Source of the DNA: an uncultured bacterium
GTDB lineage: Bacteria > Verrucomicrobiota > Lentisphaeria > Victivallales > UBA1829
Assembly: GCA_900548385.1 (NCBI GenBank)
Contig: URKJ01000009.1
Span: forward strand, 1 to 64,000
Direction of reading: 5' to 3'
DNA: 64,000 bases
A program made the translations under genes and the position numbers. Shown here in pieces: positions 60,875 to 64,000 of the stretch. The notes below the pieces were generated by a model, which had not been told where the DNA came from, made no database searches, and saw nothing but the letters and a program-made list of their open reading frames with translations. Positions within the stretch are counted from its first letter, which is position 1; the number at the start of each line of letters is the position of its first letter.

Positions 60875-62068
60875 TTACAATGTTCCAAGTTTGATCCCGG
60901 AGATCCCTTTCAGGTAGCGTCCCTCCGGGAAATGAGCGGCGACCGGATGATCCGGTCCCTGCTCCAGCAGTCCGGTGATCCGGAAATCGGTTTTGGCGTC
61001 ACAGGCGGCGGAATCAATGACTTTGCCGAACAGAGCATCGTCCATCGCCCCGGAACACGAAAACGAAAAAAGCTGTCCGCCCGGCGAAAGCAGTTTCATC
61101 GCCAGCAGATTGATGTCCTTGTAGGCGCGCGCTGCTTTTTGAACCTGCGAAACCGTTTCCGCAAATTTCGGAGGATCAAGAATGATCAGATCAAACGAAC
61201 GCCCCGCATCCCGGCATTTGCGCAGGAACTGAAATACATCCGCCTCCTGCGTTTCAAACTGTTCCGGGGAAAAACCGTTGAGCTCCGCATTGGTCCTTGC
61301 CAACTCCAGCGCGGACGCGGAAGAATCCACGTTCAGCACATGCGCCGCGCCGCCTTTCACGGCGGCGAGTCCGAATCCGCCGGTATAGCAGAAACAGTTC
61401 AGCACATTCCGCGCCGTCTTCGCCGCCTCCATGACGGCGCGGCGGCTCATGCGCTGATCCAGATAAAACCCCGTCTTATGTCCGGTACGCGGATTCATGC
61501 GGTACCGGATGCCGTTTTCCATAAACTCGATGGTTTCGGGGAGTTCCTCTCCGCCGAGATGTCCGGTGCGCGGTTCCAATCCCTCTTTAACACGGGAATC
61601 CACATCGGAACGTTCATAAGCCCCCTTTGCATAACGGAGAACCGCGGCGGCAAGTTCCGCCCGGTGGAATTCCGCTCCGGCGGAACTGAACTGGCAGACC
61701 GCATAACCGTTGTAAAGATCCACGATCACACCGGGCAGTCCGTCCGATTCCGCATTAATAAGCCGGTATGCCTCCGGAAGCTCTCCGAACACGGTTCTGC
61801 GCAGTTCCATTGCCTGACGGAAACGCTGATCGAAAAACGCCTGGTCAACCGCTTCCGTTTCCCGGAATGTCCAGACTCTGGCGACAAGACGGGAATCCGG
61901 AGAGAGCGCCCCGGTCGCAAGAAAGCGCCCTTTGGAATCACGGATCACAACGTCTCCGCCTTTCACGGTCCCGCCTTTGAGCTCTGCGACGGCACCGGAA
62001 AAGACCCACGGGTGACGGCGCAGCAGAGATTTCTCGCGCCCTTCCCTGAGAATCAGTTCCGCCGCCAT
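60875..62068 (-). CDS. RlmI-like class I rRNA (cytosine) methyltransferase
   Basis: This 397-residue protein has an N-terminal PUA domain (LRRHPWVFSGAVAELKGG), then a Rossmann methyltransferase domain with RTGHKTGFYLDQR, LNCFCYTGGFGLAA, the LILDPPKFA motif and a late FSCSGAM with the expected catalytic Cys. This matches RlmI/RlmK-type 23S rRNA m5C methyltransferases. The true start is ATG 62068, overlapping the previous stop by one base. The frame stays open 73 codons further but inside the exonuclease gene. Confidence 0.9.
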   Translation of the reverse strand: MAAELILREGREKSLLRRHPWVFSGAVAELKGGTVKGGDVVIRDSKGRFLATGALSPDSRLVARVWTFRETEAVDQAFFDQRFRQAMELRRTVFGELPEAYRLINAESDGLPGVIVDLYNGYAVCQFSSAGAEFHRAELAAAVLRYAKGAYERSDVDSRVKEGLEPRTGHLGGEELPETIEFMENGIRYRMNPRTGHKTGFYLDQRMSRRAVMEAAKTARNVLNCFCYTGGFGLAAVKGGAAHVLNVDSSASALELARTNAELNGFSPEQFETQEADVFQFLRKCRDAGRSFDLIILDPPKFAETVSQVQKAARAYKDINLLAMKLLSPGGQLFSFSCSGAMDDALFGKVIDSAACDAKTDFRITGLLEQGPDHPVAAHFPEGRYLKGISGIKLGTL

Positions 62069-63042
62069 CAGAACAAATCCATCTGCGTCATGCCGTCCGA
62101 CGCTTTTTCTTCCGGCTCCTGCTGCGGTCCGGATTCCGGGAAAACGGCAAAAAGAGACTCCTCTTCTGCGGCAGGTCCCGCGATCCGGTCGATCTCTTTC
62201 AAAACACTTTTCAGCGACATTTTTTCCGCGATTTTCCGGATTGCGGGAAAATCCGGCTCGGAGCGCTTCACATCGTCCAGTTTCCAAACAACACCCTCCG
62301 GCGGAACATCGTCCAGCCGGACTAGCTTCAAATTGGTTTCAAACTGTTCTCTTGCCCCGGCGAGTTTTGTCCGCAGGGTATCGCGCTTCACTTCATCAAG
62401 CCGTGCGAACATCGCTTCCGCCGTCCCGAACTGATTCAGCAGGGAAGCGGCGGTCTTCGGACCGACCCCCTCCACTCCGGGAATATTGTCGGCGGAATCT
62501 CCCACGAGCGCGAGATAATCGGCGATCTGCGCGGGTTCGACCCCGAATTTCTCCCGGACCTCTTCCACGCCCCGTTTGGCGACGTCCCCCGCGGGATTCG
62601 GAACAAGCATGATCACGCGCGGATCAATAATCTGGGAAATATCCTTGTCACCGGAAAAGATGCACACATCATTTTCCGGAAACGCATCGGCAAGGGAGGC
62701 GATAAGGTCATCCGCTTCATACCCCTCATGTTCGATCAGACTCCAGCCGAATGCACACACGAGATCGCGGATCACCGGAATCTGCACTTTCAGCTCATCG
62801 GGCATCGGCGGACGGTTCGCCTTGTAATCCGGCGCCAGCTCCATACGGAACGCAGGCTTCCCCTTATCGAATACAAAAGCGCCGTTTTGCGACGGATATT
62901 CCTTATGCAGTTTCAGCAGGAACTTCGTCATGGCGAAAACGGCGTTCGTCGGCACGCCGTCCGGGGTCGAAAGATAGCGCACGGCGTGGTAACCGCGATA
63001 GATCTGCGCGTAGGAATCAACCAGCAGGATCGGCGTGTTCAT
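62068..63042 (-). CDS. Stand-alone 5'-3' exonuclease (Pol I N-domain family) with clamp-binding tail
   Basis: This 324-residue protein equals the 5'-nuclease domain of DNA polymerase I without the polymerase. PILLVDSYAQIYRGYHA is the start, EGYEADDLIASLA and IFSGDKDISQII hold metal aspartates, and YLALVGDSADNIPGVEGVGPKTAASLL is the helix-hairpin-helix region. It ends in QMDLF, a good match to the bacterial sliding-clamp motif QL[SD]LF. I infer Okazaki-fragment or repair flap processing at the clamp. It starts five bases after gpmI. Confidence 0.9.
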   Translation of the reverse strand: MNTPILLVDSYAQIYRGYHAVRYLSTPDGVPTNAVFAMTKFLLKLHKEYPSQNGAFVFDKGKPAFRMELAPDYKANRPPMPDELKVQIPVIRDLVCAFGWSLIEHEGYEADDLIASLADAFPENDVCIFSGDKDISQIIDPRVIMLVPNPAGDVAKRGVEEVREKFGVEPAQIADYLALVGDSADNIPGVEGVGPKTAASLLNQFGTAEAMFARLDEVKRDTLRTKLAGAREQFETNLKLVRLDDVPPEGVVWKLDDVKRSEPDFPAIRKIAEKMSLKSVLKEIDRIAGPAAEEESLFAVFPESGPQQEPEEKASDGMTQMDLF

Positions 63043-63047
63043 CGGCG

Positions 63048-64000
63048 TTACTTCCAGTTGAGAACGGATTTATCGTAATCGGCGGGCGGAACAAAACCGA
63101 GCAGTTCCGCACAGGTTCCGGCAATCGAACTGATGCCGAGCCCGGTGTTCAGTTCCTGCGAATATTCGCCCTTGTAACCGGGATCGAAAATAATGCAGGG
63201 AACCGGATTCAGAGAATGACTGGTCTTGCGGCGCGGTTCGCCGTTCTTGTCCAGCTTGACAGCTCCGCTCTTGTCGTGCTCGTACATATCGTCGGCGTTT
63301 CCGTGGTCGGCGGTGACGATCATGATGCCGCCAGCCTTTTCGACAGCCTCGTACAGCCTCCGGAGGCAGAGATCAAGCGCTCCCATGGAGATTTGGACTG
63401 CCTGATAGTTTCCGGTATGGCCGACCATGTCGCCGTTCGGGTAGTTCAGACGGATGAAATCATATTTTCCGGATTCGATCGCGGCAATCACGGCGTCGGT
63501 AATCTCGGCGCACTGCATCCACGGACGCTGTTCAAACGGGATCACATCGGAGGGAATTTCCTGATAAGTCTCTCTTTCCTCGCAGAATTTGCCGGAGCGG
63601 TTGCCGTTGAAGAAGTAAGTCACATGACCGTACTTCTGAGTTTCACTGATCGCAAACTGACGGACTCCGCTGTTGCAGAGATATTCGCCGAGCGTGCCGT
63701 TGATCTCCGGCGGATTGACAAGATAATGATTCGGAATATGGAGGTCGCCGTCATACTCCATCATCCCCGCGTAAAAGACTTTCGGGTTCGGAACGCGCTC
63801 AAATTTGTCGAATTCCGGATCGTCAAACGCTTCGCTGATCTCAATCGCACGGTCTCCGCGGAAATTGAAGTAAATAACGACATCGCCGTCCTTGACGGCT
63901 CCGACCGGAGTCGCTCCATCGTCGGAGATGACGAACGGCGGCAGATCCTGGTCGATCGCCTTGGTCTCGGCGCGGAGAGTTTCGACCGCTTCCTGTGCGG
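63048..64000 (-). CDS. gpmI: Cofactor-independent phosphoglycerate mutase, 5' end outside the window
   Basis: The frame is open from the window edge to the stop at 63048 (about 317 residues shown). FNFRGDRAIEISEAF, RLNYPNGDMVGHTGN, IMIVTADHGNADDMYE and KTSHSLNPVPCII are metal and substrate motifs of the alkaline-phosphatase-type mutase that interconverts 3- and 2-phosphoglycerate. The N-terminal part with the catalytic Ser lies beyond 64000. It is the first visible gene of the minus-strand housekeeping operon. Confidence 0.93.
   Translation of the reverse strand, partial: AQEAVETLRAETKAIDQDLPPFVISDDGATPVGAVKDGDVVIYFNFRGDRAIEISEAFDDPEFDKFERVPNPKVFYAGMMEYDGDLHIPNHYLVNPPEINGTLGEYLCNSGVRQFAISETQKYGHVTYFFNGNRSGKFCEERETYQEIPSDVIPFEQRPWMQCAEITDAVIAAIESGKYDFIRLNYPNGDMVGHTGNYQAVQISMGALDLCLRRLYEAVEKAGGIMIVTADHGNADDMYEHDKSGAVKLDKNGEPRRKTSHSLNPVPCIIFDPGYKGEYSQELNTGLGISSIAGTCAELLGFVPPADYDKSVLNWK

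Noticed and set aside
60875..62287. Longer start for the RlmI-like methyltransferase
   Set aside because: The extra 73 codons lie inside the exonuclease gene and have no family resemblance; the ATG at 62068 overlaps the previous stop as in a coupled operon.

Overview
The window looks like chromosomal DNA of a PVC-superphylum bacterium, most likely a Victivallis-like member of the Lentisphaerota. This is inferred from gene content, not from a marker search. The evidence is four prepilin-like proteins with a C-terminal H-X9-DG motif, each next to a secreted carbohydrate-active enzyme; a divergent FtsZ; and GntR-type DNA-binding domains fused to LacI-type sugar sensors. Sigma70-like promoters close to TTGACA/TATAAT and strong AAGGAGG-type ribosome sites are visible.

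Layout. 1-1165: terminators, a CRP-like palindrome and a small secreted repeat protein (503-916). 1166-10483: locus A, a minus-strand operon (prepilin-like protein, 1400-aa GH13-like enzyme, TPR protein, membrane-anchored CBM9-like protein, GH28-like protein) with a divergent GntR/LacI hybrid regulator. 10889-12697: intracellular GH36 alpha-galactosidase, then a tRNA-Gly(CCC). 13027-19728: a tight eight-gene plus-strand operon starting with ftsA-ftsZ and ending with rsmE. 19831-22320: phoB-phoR-type two-component pair. 22362-26196: locus B (GntR/LacI regulator, prepilin-like protein, PL8 lyase). 26197-27032: AT-rich, structured, gene-free leader. 27033-38427: three-gene cassette ending in a 3519-residue RTX/beta-repeat protein. 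38777-39652: secreted helical protein. 39835-43079: glycyl radical enzyme, its activase and a truncated SDR. 43226-46786: locus C (prepilin-like protein and clan-A glycosidase). 46976-48505: ADP-ribosylglycohydrolase-fold protein behind an operator-like inverted repeat. 48687-53626: housekeeping run asd-comF-accD-(SRP RNA)-rph-MFS. 53927-59092: locus D (LacI regulator, 1145-aa glycosidase, prepilin-like protein). 59162-64000: housekeeping operon gpmI-exonuclease-rRNA methyltransferase-pyrF-tyrA, with gpmI cut by the window edge.

How it fits together. Four separate loci repeat one plan: a single prepilin-like protein, one or more exported glycan-degrading enzymes and, in three of four, a sugar-sensing repressor with recognisable promoter or operator DNA. 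I read these as polysaccharide-utilisation loci that use a pseudopilin in place of the SusC/D pair of Bacteroidota. All four prepilin-like proteins carry a basic residue where the prepilin peptidase normally needs glycine. The most unusual single locus is the 26.2-38.6 kb giant-protein cassette with its structured leader. The FtsZ, which lacks a catalytic T7-loop aspartate, is the most unusual housekeeping gene.
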